Source: Closterium sp. NIES-65
Lineage: Eukaryota; Streptophyta; Zygnematophyceae; Desmidiales; Closteriaceae
DNA length: 64,000 nucleotides
Assembly (NCBI GenBank): GCA_948144175.1
Contig: CANXME010002054.1
Location: 62,001 to 126,000, forward strand
Reading direction: 5' to 3'
The translations under genes and the position numbers were made by a program. This document shows, piece by piece, positions 1 to 10,700 of this stretch. How positions within the stretch are numbered: position 1 is the stretch's first letter; each line of letters opens with the position of its first letter. The notes below the pieces were generated by a model, which saw nothing but the letters and a program-made list of their open reading frames with translations, searched no databases and was not told the DNA's origin.

Positions 1-3000
1 GGCACGCGTTGGTCCGAGCGCGCGCGTTGGTCCGAGCGCGCGCGTTGGTCCGGGGGCGTGCATAAGTCCGGGCGCGCGGGTTGGTCCGGGAGTGCGCGTT
101 GGTCCGGGGGCGCGCGTTGGTCCGGGGGTGCGCGTTGATCTGAGGGCGCGCGTTGGTCCGGGGGCGCGCGTTGGTCGGGGGGCGCGCGCTGGTTCGGGGG
201 CATGCATTGGTCCGGGGTGCGCGTTGGTCCTGGGGCGCGTGTTGGTCCGAGCGCGCGCGTTGGTCCGGGCGCGCGCATTGGTCCGGGGACGCAAGTTGGT
301 CCAAGGGGGCGCGTTGGTCCGGGGGCGCGCGTTGGTCCGGGCGCGCGCGTTGGTCCGGGGGCGCGCGTTGGTCCGGGGGCGTGCGCGTTGGTCCCGGGGC
401 GCGCGTTGGTCCGGGGGCACGCGTTTTTCCGGGGGCGCGCGTTGGTCTAGGAGCGCGCGTTGATCCGGGCGCGCGCGTTGGTCCGGGGGCGCACATTGGT
501 CCGGGGGCGCGCGTTGGTCCGGGCGCGCGCGTTGGTCCGGGGGCGCGCGTTGGTCCGGGCGTGCGCGTTGGTCCGGGGGCGCGCTTTGGTCCGGGCGCGA
601 GCGTTGGTCCGGGGGCGCGCGTTGGTCGGGGGGCGCGCGTTGGTCCGTGGGCGAGCGTTGGTCCGAGGACTGGAGTTGATCCGCGGACGCGCGTTGGTCC
701 GGGGGCGCGCGTTGGTCCGGGCGCGCGTGTTGGTCCGGGGACGCGCGTTGGTCGGGGGGCGCGCGTTGGTCTGGGAGCGCGTGTTGGTCCGGGGGCGCGC
801 GTTGGTCCGGGGACGCGCGTTGGTCCGGGTGCGCGCGTTGGTCCGGGGCGCGCGTTGGTCCGGGGGCGCGCGTTGGTCCGGGGGCGCGCGTTGGTCCGGG
901 GGCGCGCGTTGGTCCGGGGGCGCGCGCAGGTCCGGGCGCGCGCGTTGGTATGGGGGCGCGCGTTGGTCCGGGGGCGCGCATTGGTCTAGGGGTGCGCGTA
1001 GGTACGGGCGCGTGCGTTGGTCCGGGGGCGCGCGTTGGTCCAGGGGCGCGCGGCGTTGGTCTGGGGGCGCGCGTTGGTACGGGGGCGCGCGTTGGTCCGG
1101 GGGCGCGGGGACGCGCGTTGGTCGGGGGGCGCGCATTGGTCCAGAGGCGCGTGTTGGTCTTGGGGCGCGCGTTGTCCCGGGCGCGCGCGTTGGTCCGGGC
1201 GCGCGCGTTAATCCGGGCGCGCGCGTTGGTCCGGGGGCGCGCATTGGTCCGGGGGCGCGCATGGGTCCGGGCGCGCGCGTTGGTCCGGACGCGCGCTTTG
1301 GTCCAGGCGCGCGCGTTGGTCCGGGCGCGCGCGTTGGTCTGGGGGCGCGTGTTGGAACGGGCGCGCGCGTTGGTCCGGGGGCGCGCGTTGGTCCGGGGGC
1401 GCGCGTTGGTCCGGGCGGGCGCATTGGTCCACGCGCGCGCGTTGGTCCACGCGTGCGCATTGGTCGAGGGGCGCGCATTGGTCGAGGGGCGCACGTTGGT
1501 TCGGGGGCGCGCGTTGGTCCGGGGGCGCGCGTTGGTCCGGGGGTGCGCGTTGGTCCGGGGGCCCGCGTTGGTCCGGGGGCGCGCGTTGGTCCGAGGGCGC
1601 GCGTTAGTCCAGGCGCGCGCGTTGGTCCGGGGGCGCGCGTTGGTCCGGGGGCGCGCGGCGTTGGTCCGGGGGCGCGCGTTGGTCCGGGGGCGCGCGTTGG
1701 TCCAAGGGCGCGTTGGTCCGGGCGCGCGCGTTGTTCCGGGCGGGCGTGTTGGTCCGGGGGCGCGCGTTGGTCCGGGTGCGCGTGTTGGTCCGGGGGCGCG
1801 CGTTGTTCCGGGCGCGTGTTGGTCCGGGGGCGCGCGTTGGTCGGGGGGCTCGCGTTGGTCCGGGTGCGCGCGTTGGTCCGGGGGCGCGCGTTGGTCCGGG
1901 GGCGCGCGTTGGTCCGGGGGCGCGCGTTGGTCCGGGGGCGCGCGTTGGTCCGGGGGCGCGCGTTGGTCCAGGGGCGCGCGCTGGTCCGGGCGCGCGCGTT
2001 GGTCCGGGCGCGCGCGTTGGTCTGGGGGCGCGCGTTGGTCCGGGGGCGCGCGTTGATCCGGGGGTGCGCGTAGGTACGGGCGCGTGCGTTTGTCCGGGGG
2101 CGCGCGGCGTTGGTCTGGGGGCGCGCATTGGTTCGGGGGCGCGCGTTGGTCCGGGGGCGCGGGGGCGCGCGTTGGTCGGGGGGGCGCGCATTGGTCCGGG
2201 GGCGCGTATTGGTCTTGGGGCGCGCGTTGTCCCGGGCGCACGCGTTGGTCCGGGCGCGAGCGTTAATCTGGGCGCGCGCGTTGGGACGGGGGCGCATTTT
2301 TGTCCTGGGGCGCGCGTTGGTCCGGGCACGCGCGTTGGTCCGGGGGCGCGCATTGGTCCGGGGGCGCGCATTGGTCCGGGGGCGCGCATTGGTCCGGGCG
2401 CGCACGTTGATCCAGGCGCGCGCGTTGGTCCAAGCGCGCGCGTTGGTCCGGGCGCGCGCATTGGTCTGGGGGCGCGTGTTGGTACGGGCGCGCGCGTTGG
2501 TCCGGGGGTGCGCGTTGGTCCGGGCGGGCGCGTTGGTCCAGGGGCGCGCGTTGGTCCGGGGGCGCGCGTTGGTCCACGCGCGCGCATTGGTCCGGGGGCG
2601 CGCATTGGTCGAGGGGCGCACGTTGGTTCGGGGGCGCGCGTTGGTCCGGGGGCGCGCGTTGGTCCGAGGGCGCGCGTTAGTCCGGGGGCGCGCGTTCGTC
2701 CGGGGGCGCGCGTTGGGCCAGGCGCGCGCGTTGGTCCGGGGGCGCGCGTTGGTCCGGGGGCGCGCGTTGGTCCGGGTGCGCGCGTTGGTTCGGGGGCGCG
2801 CGTTGGTCCGGGGGCGCGCGTTGGTCCGGGGGCGCGCGTTGGTCCAGGGGCGCGCGCTGATCCGGGCGCGCGCGTTGGTCCGGGCGCGCGCGTTGGTCTA
2901 GGGGCGCGCGTTGGTCCGGGGGCGCGCGTTGGTCCGGAGGGTGCGCGTAGGTACGGGCGCGTGCGTTTGTCCGGGGGCGCGCGTTGGTCTAGGGGCGCGC

Positions 3001-5098
3001 GTTGGTCCGGGGGCGCGCGTTGGTCCGGGGGCGCGCGTTGGTCCGGGGGCGCGCGTTGGTCCGGGGGCGCGCGTTGGTCCGGGGGCGCGCGTTGGTCCGG
3101 GGGCGCGCGTTGGTCCAGGGGCGCGCGCTGATCCGGGCGCGCGCGTTGGTCCGGGCGCGCGCGTTGGTCTGGGGGCGCGCGTTGGTCCGGGGGCGCGCGT
3201 TGGTCCGGGGGTGCGCGTAGGTACGGGCGCGTGCGTTTGTCCGGGGGCGCGCGTTGGTCTAGGGGCGCGCGTTGGTCCGGGGGCGCGCGTTGGTCCGGGG
3301 GCGCGCGTTGGTCCAAGGGCGCGCGTTGGTCCGGGGGCGCGCGTTGGTCCGGGGGCGCGCGTTGGTCCGGGCGCGCGCGTTGGTCCAGGGGCGCGCGTTG
3401 GTCCGGGGGCGCGCGTTGGTCCGAGGGCGCGCGTTGGTCCGCGGGCTCACGTTGGTCCGGGGGCGCGCGTTGGTCCCGGGGCGTGCGTTGGTTCGGGGGC
3501 GCGCGATTGGTCCGGGCGCGCGCGTTGGTCCGGGGGCGCGTGATGGTCCGGGGGCGCGCGTTGGTCCGGGGGCTCGCGTTGGTCCGGCGCGCGCATTGGT
3601 CCGGCGCGCGCGTTAGTCCGGCGCGCGCGTTAGTCCGGGCGCGCGCGTTGGTCTGGGGGCGCACGTTGGTCCGGAGGCGCGCGTTGGTCCGGGGGCGCGC
3701 GTTGGTCCGGGGGCGCGCGTTGGTCCGGGCGTGCGCGTTGGTCCGGGGGCGCGCGTTGGTCCGGGGGCGTGCGTTGGTCCGGGGGCGTGCGTTGGTCCGG
3801 GCGCGCGTTTTGGTCTGGGCGCGCGCGTTGGTCCGGGCGCGCGCGTTGGTCCGGGCGCGCGCGTTGGTCTGGGCGCACATGTTGGTCCGGGCGCGCGCGT
3901 TGGTCCGGGCGCGCGCGTTAATCCGGGCACGCGCGTTTGTACGGGCGCGCGTGTTTGTCCCGGGTCGCGCGTTGGTCTGGGCGCGCGCGTTGGTCCGGGG
4001 GCGCGCATTGGTCCGGGGGCGCGCATTGGTCGGGGGGCGCGCATTGGTCCGGGGGTGCGCATTGGTCCGGGCGCGCGCGTTGGTCCTGGCGCGCGCGTTG
4101 GTCCGGGCGCGCGCGTTGGTCCCGGGGCGCGCGTTGGTCCGGGGGCGCGCGTTGGTCCGGGCGCGCGCATTGTTCCGGGCGCGCGCGATGGTCCGGGCGC
4201 GCGCGTTGGTACGGGCGCTCGTGTTGGTCTGAGGCGCGCGTTGGTCCGGGCGCGCGGGTTGGTCCGGGTGCACGCGTTGGTCCGGGCGCGCGCGTTGGTC
4301 CCGGGGGCGCGCGTTGGTCTGGGGGCGCGCGTTGGTCCGGGGGCGCGCGTTGGTCCAGGGGCGCGCGTTGGTCCGGGGGCGCGCGTTGCTCGGGGGGCGC
4401 GTGTTGGTCCGGGGGCGCGCGTTGGTCCAGGTGCGCGCGTTGGTCCGGGCGCGCGCGTTGGTCTGGGGGCGTGCGTTGGTCCGGGCGCGCGCGTTGATCC
4501 GGGCCCGCGCGTTGGTCCTGGGGCGCGCGTTGTTCGGGGGCGCGCGTTGGTCAGGGCGCGCGCGTTAGTCCGGGCGCGCGCGTGGTCCAGGGGCGCGCGT
4601 TGGTCCGGGGGCGCGCGTTGGTCCATGGGCGCGCGTTGGTCCGGGGGCGCGTGTTGGTCTGAGGGCGCGCGTTGGTCCGGGGGCGCGCGTTGGTCCGGCG
4701 CGCGCGTTAGTCCGGGCGCGCGCGTTGGTCTGGGGGCGCGCGTTGGTCCGAGGGCGCGCGTTGGTCCAGGCGCGCGCGTTGGTCTGGGCGCGCGCGTTGG
4801 TCTGGGGGCATGCGCTGGTCCGGGAGCGCGCGTTTGTCCGGGCGCGCGCGACGGTCCGGGGGCACGCGTTGGTCCCGGGGCGCACGTTGGTCCGGGCGTG
4901 CGCGTTGGTCTGGGGGCGTGCGTTGGTCCGGGGGCGCGCGTTGGTCGGGGGGCGCGCATTGGTCCGGGGGCGCACGTTGGTCCGAGAGTGCGTGTTGGTC
5001 CGGGGGCGCGCGTTGGTCCGGGGGTGCGCGGCGTTGGTCCGGGGGCGCGCGTTGGTCCGGGCGCGCGTTTTGGTCTGGGCGCGCGCGCTGGTCCGGGG
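1..5098 (+). repeat. 18-bp CpG-rich satellite array, block 1
   Basis: Tandem units of about 18 bp with the core GCGCGCGTTGGTCCGGGG run without a break in one orientation (TTGGTCC on the plus strand). Units differ by point changes. Longer-period copies are visible: a 270-bp (15-unit) block around 2858-3010 recurs at 3128-3280, and a block with GTTGTCCCGGGCGC at about 1171 recurs at about 2227 (spacing near 1056 bp). Because 18 is a multiple of three and the unit has no stop codon, both strands read open for hundreds of codons (ARVGPG-, PPDQRA- and RTNARP-type hexapeptides). I treat these as repeat artefacts, not genes. No host gene is seen in this stretch. Confidence 0.95.
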
Positions 5099-5103
5099 CT
5101 AAA

Positions 5104-5350
5104 TGGAGAAAGATGCACCCTGCATAAACCCTAAACCGTGAGGGGACAATTTTGCTTGACATGTGTGCATCGTCGTCCCCCCCTCCTCTTTCCACACCCT
5201 AAGACATTAGTTCATGGTTGCCTGGGGGTTTTTTTGCCCTGCCTGGGAATGCGTCTTTTCATGCGTCCTAAAGGCCCTCCTTTAGCGTCCTGCGTCTAAG
5301 ACGCTGCGTCTGGACGCAAGCGTCCTAGACGCAGAACGCATCTTTCTCCA
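5104..5350. mobile_element. MITE-like inverted-repeat element within the satellite
   Basis: A 247-bp non-satellite island separates the two satellite blocks. Its ends are a perfect 13-bp inverted repeat, TGGAGAAAGATGC at 5104-5116 and GCATCTTTCTCCA at 5338-5350. Near the right end, 5290-5332 can fold as a hairpin with 15-bp arms (TGCGTCTAAGACGCT with its near complement). There is no coding potential and I see no clear target-site duplication. A non-autonomous DNA transposon is the simplest reading; a diverged satellite spacer is the alternative. Confidence 0.45.
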
Positions 5351-5354
5351 CACA

Positions 5355-7480
5355 GGTCCAGGGGCGCGCGTTGGTCCGGGGGCGCGTGTTGGTCCGGGCG
5401 CGCGCGTTGGTCCGGGCGCGCGCGTTGGTCCGGGGGCGCGCGTTGGTCCGGGCGCGTGCGTTGGTCCGGGCGCGCGCGTTGGTCCGGGCGCGCGCGTTGG
5501 TCCGGGCGCGCGCGTTGGTCCGGGCGCGCGCGTTGGTCCGGGCGCGCGCGTTGGTCCGGGCGCGTGCGTTGGTCCAAACACACACGTTGGTCCGGGCGCG
5601 CGCGTTGGTCCGGGCGCGCGCGTTGGTCTGGGGGCGCGCGCGTTAGGCCGGGCGCGCGCGTTGGTCCGGGGGCGCGCGTTGGTCCGGGGGCGCGCGTTGG
5701 TCCAGGCGCGCACGTTGGTCTGGGGGCGCGCGTTGGCCCGGGCGCGCGCGTTGGTCCGGGGGCGCTTGTTGGTCCGGGGGCGCGCGTTGGTCCGTGGCGC
5801 GCGTTGGTCCTGGGGTGTGTGTTGGTCCGGGCGCGCGCACTGGTCCGGGCGCGCGCGCTGATCCGGGCGCACGCGTTGGTCCGGGCGCGCGCGTTGGTCC
5901 GGGGGCGCGCATTGGTCCGGGCGCGCGCGTTGGTCCGGGGGTGCGCGTTGGTCCGGGCGCGCGCGTTGGTCCGGGGGCGCGCGTTGGTCCGGGCGCGCGC
6001 GTTGGTACGGGCGCGCGTGTTGGTCCGGGGGCGCGCGTTGGTCGGGGGGCGCGCGTTGGTCCGGGGGCGCGCGTTGGTGCGGGCGCGCGCGTTGGTCCGG
6101 GGGCGTGCGTTGGTCCGGGCGCGCGCGTTGGTCCGGGCGCGCGCGTTGGTCCCGGAGCGCGCGTTGGTCCGGGGGCGCGCGTTGGTCCGGGCGCGCGCGT
6201 TGGTCCGGGCGCGCGCGTTGGTCCGGGGGCGCGCGTTGGTCCGGGGGGGCGCGTTGGTCCGGGGGCGCGCGTTGGTCCGGGGGCGCGCGTTGGTCCGGGC
6301 GCGCGCGTTGGTCCAGGGGCGCGCGTTGGTCCGGGCGCGCGCGTTGGTCCGGGCGCACGCGTTGGTCCGGGGGCGCGCGTTGGTCTGGGGGCGCGCGTTG
6401 GTCCAGGCGCGCGCGTTGGTCCGGGGGCGCGCGTTGGTCAGGGCGCGCGTGTTGGTCCGGGGGCGCGCGTTGGTCCGGGGACGGGCGTTGGTCCGGGGGC
6501 GCGCGTTGGTCCGAGGGCGTGCGTTGGTCCGGGCGCGCGCGTTGGTCCCGGAGCGCGCGTTGGTCCGGGGGTGCGCGTTGGTCCGGGGGTGCGCGTTGGT
6601 CCGGGCGCGCGCGATGGTCCGGGGGCGCGCGTTGGTCCGGGCGCGCGCGTTGGTCCGGGCGCGCGCGTTGGTCCGGGGGCGCTCGTTGGTCCGGGGGCGC
6701 GCGTTGGTCCGGGGGCGCGCGTTGGTTCGGGGGCGCGCGTTGGTCCGGGCGCGCGCGTTGGTCCGGGAGCGCGCGTTGGTCCGGGGGTGTGCGTTGGTCC
6801 GGGGGCGCGCGTTGGTCCGTGGGCGCGCGTTGGTCCGGGGGGCGCGTTGGTCTGGGCGCGTGCGTTGGTCCGGGGGCGCGCGTTGGTCCGTGGGCGCGCG
6901 TTGGTCTGGGGGCGCACGCTGGTCCGGGCGCGCGCGCTGGTCCGGGCGCGCGCGCTGGTCCGGGCGCGCGCTTTGGTCCGGGCGCGCGCGCTGGTCCGGG
7001 CACGCGCGCTGGTCCGGGCGCGCGCCTTGGTCCGCGCGCCCGCGTTGGTCCGCGCGCCCGCCTTGGTCCGCGCGCCCGCCTTGGTCCGCGCGCACGCGCC
7101 TTGGTCCGCACACGCGCGCCTTGGTCCGCGCGCGCGCTTTGGTCCACGCAGGCGTGCGGCGCGCGCGCCTTGGTCTACGCGCGCGCCTTGGTCCGCGCGC
7201 GCGCTTTGGTCCGGGCGCGCGCCTTGTTCCGCGCGCGCGCCTTGGTCCTCGCGCGCGCGCCTTGGTCCACGCTCGCGCCTTGGTCCACGCGCGCGCGCCT
7301 TGGTCCACGCGTGCGCGCCTCTGTCCACGCGTGTGCCTCTGTCCTTGCGCGCGCCTCTTTCCGCGCGCGCGCGCTGTGGTCCGTGCGCGCGCGCGCCTTG
7401 GTCCGCGCGCGTCTCTTGGTCCACGCTCGCTCGCCTTGGTCCACGCGCGCGCCTTGGCTTGCACGCGCCTTTCTCCGGGT
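5355..7480 (+). repeat. 18-bp CpG-rich satellite array, block 2
   Basis: The same 18-bp unit continues in the same orientation as block 1. From about 6910 the unit drifts: TTGGTCC becomes CTTGGTCC and flanks become GCGCGCGCC, giving a diverged edge that runs into the pyrimidine-rich DNA before the hexosaminidase exons at about 7490. Long open frames here are repeat artefacts. The array lies where the upstream part of the hexosaminidase gene or a large intron would be expected. Confidence 0.93.
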
Positions 7481-7531
7481 CCTGGTCCGCGCATGCCCCA
7501 TTCCCCCCCTCCCTCTTCACCCTCCCCCCAG

Positions 7532-7716
7532 TCACTGGCACCTGGTCTGTAGGTCGCAGATGCCTTCCCCATCCAGACGCCCTCCTTGCACCACCCCCCA
7601 CATATCCCCCTTCTCACGCCCCTTCTTCCCCATCCCGCCATTCTCCTTCCCCCCAGTCACTGGCATCTAGTGGACGCAGAGGCCTTCCCCATCGAGACAC
7701 CCTCCTTCCCCTCTCC
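7532..7716 (+). pseudogene. Two truncated tandem copies of the first visible hexosaminidase exon
   Basis: Each copy starts after a pyrimidine tract and CAG, like a real 3' splice site. The copy at 7532 has decayed (TCACTGGCACCTGGTCTGTAGG). The copy at 7657 still reads HWHLVDAEAFPIETPSFP, then loses similarity before any 5' splice site. Both match the start of the full exon at 7785. They are most simply partial tandem duplications of intron end plus exon start, and they could act as decoy acceptors. Confidence 0.8.
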
Positions 7717-7784
7717 ATTCTTTCCTCCCCCTCTCTCCCCTCTGCCCCCCTCCCCGTCCCCATCCCCTCCCTTCTTCCCCCCAG

Positions 7785-10700
7785 CCACTGGCATCTAGTG
7801 GACGCAGAGGCCTTCCCCATTGAGACGCCCTCCTTCCCGCGCCTCTGGAAGGGTGCCCACTCTCCCCACGAGCGCTACTCCCTCGCTGACATGCGGCACG
7901 TGGTGGGGTGAGCACTGGCACGTGGTGGGGTGAGCACTGGCACGTGGTGGGGTGAGCACTGGCACGTGGCACGTTGTTGAAGCTAGGTGTCTCAGAACAG
8001 AGTCTGGAAGGCTTCTTTCCCCCCCCACGAGCACTATTCGCTTGCAGATATGCGGCACGTGGTGCAGTGAGTTGAGAGACGTGGTGGCTTGAGGGGAGTG
8101 ATGTGGTGGGGCATGTGGTGGGGTGAGGGGAGTGATGTGGTGGGGCATGTGGTGGGGTGAGGGGAGTGATGTGGTGGGGCATGTGGTGGGGTGAGGGGAG
8201 TGATGTGGTGGGGCATGTGGTGGGGTGAGGGGAGTGATGTGGTGGGGCATGTGGTGGGGTGAGGGGAGTGATGTGGTGGGGCATGTGGTGGGGTGAGGGG
8301 AGTGATGTGGTGGGGCATGTGGTGGGGTGAGGGGAGTGATGTGGTGGGGCATGTGGTGGGGTGAGTTGGGAGGGATGACCCATGTTGTTCAGGCGCCTCA
8401 AAAACTGGCATTGGGAATGTTTTTGAAGCTCACCTAATTTGCCGTCTTTTCCAATTTCTGTGGCTTCGGTTCTTCGACGGCCTTTTAAAGACTCCACTTC
8501 AACAGCCCGTCTGTGCTGATGTTTATTCTGTTTTCTGGTGATCCAACTTCCCCCTTGGTTTCCGTCTCCAACCCTGTCCATCCCTTTCCACCGCTCTCCA
8601 CCCCTCTACACTCCCCTTCAGCTATGCAGCAGCACGTGGCATTGTTGTCATTCCTGAAATTGACCTGCCATCTCACTCCAAGGCATGGTGAGCTGACATG
8701 GCTCCAATCCAAGCCACAGAGGGCAGGGCTGCTTGCACTAGCTCTTACAAGCCATCAATTCTTTGCACGGCTGCTCTCAAAACACGCCTGTCGCTGACTC
8801 CTCCCGTGTTGCTATCGATTTCTCGCGTCTCATGTGGTCACCTCATACGTTCGCCCCATGTGTTTCAATTCCATGCCGCATCTTGTTATATTTAACCCAG
8901 GGGAGTGGGCTATCCGGCCCTGCTCCCAGCCTTCAACTGTTCCGAGCCTCTCGACGTTTCCAATGAGTTCACCTTCCGAGTCATACAGGGCGTGCTCACA
9001 GGTAATGTGCGGTGATGGCAGGTGATGTGCGGTGATGGCAGGTGATGTGCGGTGATGGCAGGTGATGTGCTACCTTTTTAGTTGCATGCATCAACCAAAG
9101 AAGTGGAACAAGGCACGAATACTAACTAGGTTCTCCTGTAGCTTTTGAATTATGCAGACCGCACTTCACCTGCTGTCTCATCCCTCATCCCTCATCCCTC
9201 ATCCCCCATCCCTCATCCCTCATCCCCCATCCCTCATCCCTCATCCCCCATCCCTCATCCCTCATCCCCCATCCCTCATGAATCATGCGTGATGCGTCAT
9301 TCCCATTCCTCATCCCTCGTGCCTCATATGACTGTTCTTCTGCATGCAATGGGCGTGCAGACCTGCGGTCAGTCTTTCCGGGGCCGACAATCCACATTGG
9401 TGGGGACGAAGTGAATGCAGGTGAGAGGATGTGGGGAAAGCTGGAGGAAGTGAGGGAAGTGAGAGGAAATGATGGTGACAGAAGCGATTGTGATGGATGT
9501 CACTGTTGGGTCAAAGGGTCCGATCTCCCCCACGCTCTTTCTTCCTTTCTCAAACGGTCCTTTGTATCGATTCTCCCTCACACATACACTCCCCATGCTC
9601 TGCCCATTGCACTCTTTGTTCGTGCTCCCCCCGCTGCTCTCCCCATGCCACCCGGATCATGCAGAGTGTTGGACAACTGTTCCTCACATCTACAACTGGT
9701 GAGTGCCCTCTCACATATCCCTGCCCCATAGCCCTACACCACATTCCTATCCCATGGCCCAGCCCCACATTCCTATCCCATGGCCCAGCCCCACATTCCT
9801 GCGTTTCTCTCTCGCTCAGCTGTAAAAAAAAGGAAGGGAAAGAACGAAGGCGAGGATTGAAGCTGTTTCTCTCCAATCCAGCAAACCCGTCTCTCCTCTC
9901 CTCTCCTCTCCTCTCCTCTCCTCTCCTCTCCTCTCCTCTCCTCTCCTCTCCTCTCCTCTCCAATCCTCTCCTCTCCTCTCCTCTCTCCGCTCATTTGACC
10001 ATTCCCATCTCGCCTTTCTCTGATTGCCCGGGAGTGCAGGAGGAAGGAGCACAGGAGGACAGTGAAGGCGTCTATAGCCTACTTTGTGAACCGCGTGCAG
10101 GCCATTGCAAGCCAGCTCGGATGGACCACAACCGTTGTCTGGTGGGTGTTGGTTTGGAGCATGCTGCTGTGCTGGGTGATGGGCTGCTCATGACTGGTGG
10201 TGTCCCGCTGCTGATGGGTGGTGATGGGTGGGTGGTGATGGGTGGGTGGTGATGGGTGGGTGGTGAAGGATGGGTGGTGAAGGGTGGGTGGTGAAGGCAG
10301 CCATAGCCTACTTTGTGAACCGCGTGCAGGCCATTGCAAGCCAGCTTGGATGGACCACCACCATCGTCTGGTGAGTGCTGGGCTGCTGATGAGTGGTGAT
10401 CGGTGGTGATGGGTGGTGATCGGTGGTGATGGGTGGTGATCGGTGGTGATGGGTGGTGATGTTGGCGAAGGCATTTATCGCACATCCCCTCCACCTTCAC
10501 TCTCTCCTGTTTCCACTGCTGCCCACTTGCTCTCCCCTGCTTCCCACTCGGCAAATTCTGAGTCAACTCAGAATACACCCCCCCTGTCTCCTCTCTGCAT
10601 GCCTGCATGCCTGCATGCCTGCATGCCTGCATGCCTGCAATCCCCTGTTTTTCGCTATCTGTATGGTGGCATGGTGGTATGGTGGCATGCTGGCATGGTG

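Noticed and set aside
5122-5137. Telomere-like AAACCCTAAACC
   Set aside because: Only one and a half units, inside the inverted-repeat element; no array.
1-7480. CRISPR-like regular repeats
   Set aside because: Direct tandem units without unique spacers, in a eukaryotic context with introns; no cas genes.
92-7911. Very long open frames on both strands in the 18-bp repeats
   Set aside because: They follow from an 18-bp stop-free unit (multiple of three). They encode only hexapeptide repeats in several frames at once and have no start context or domain.
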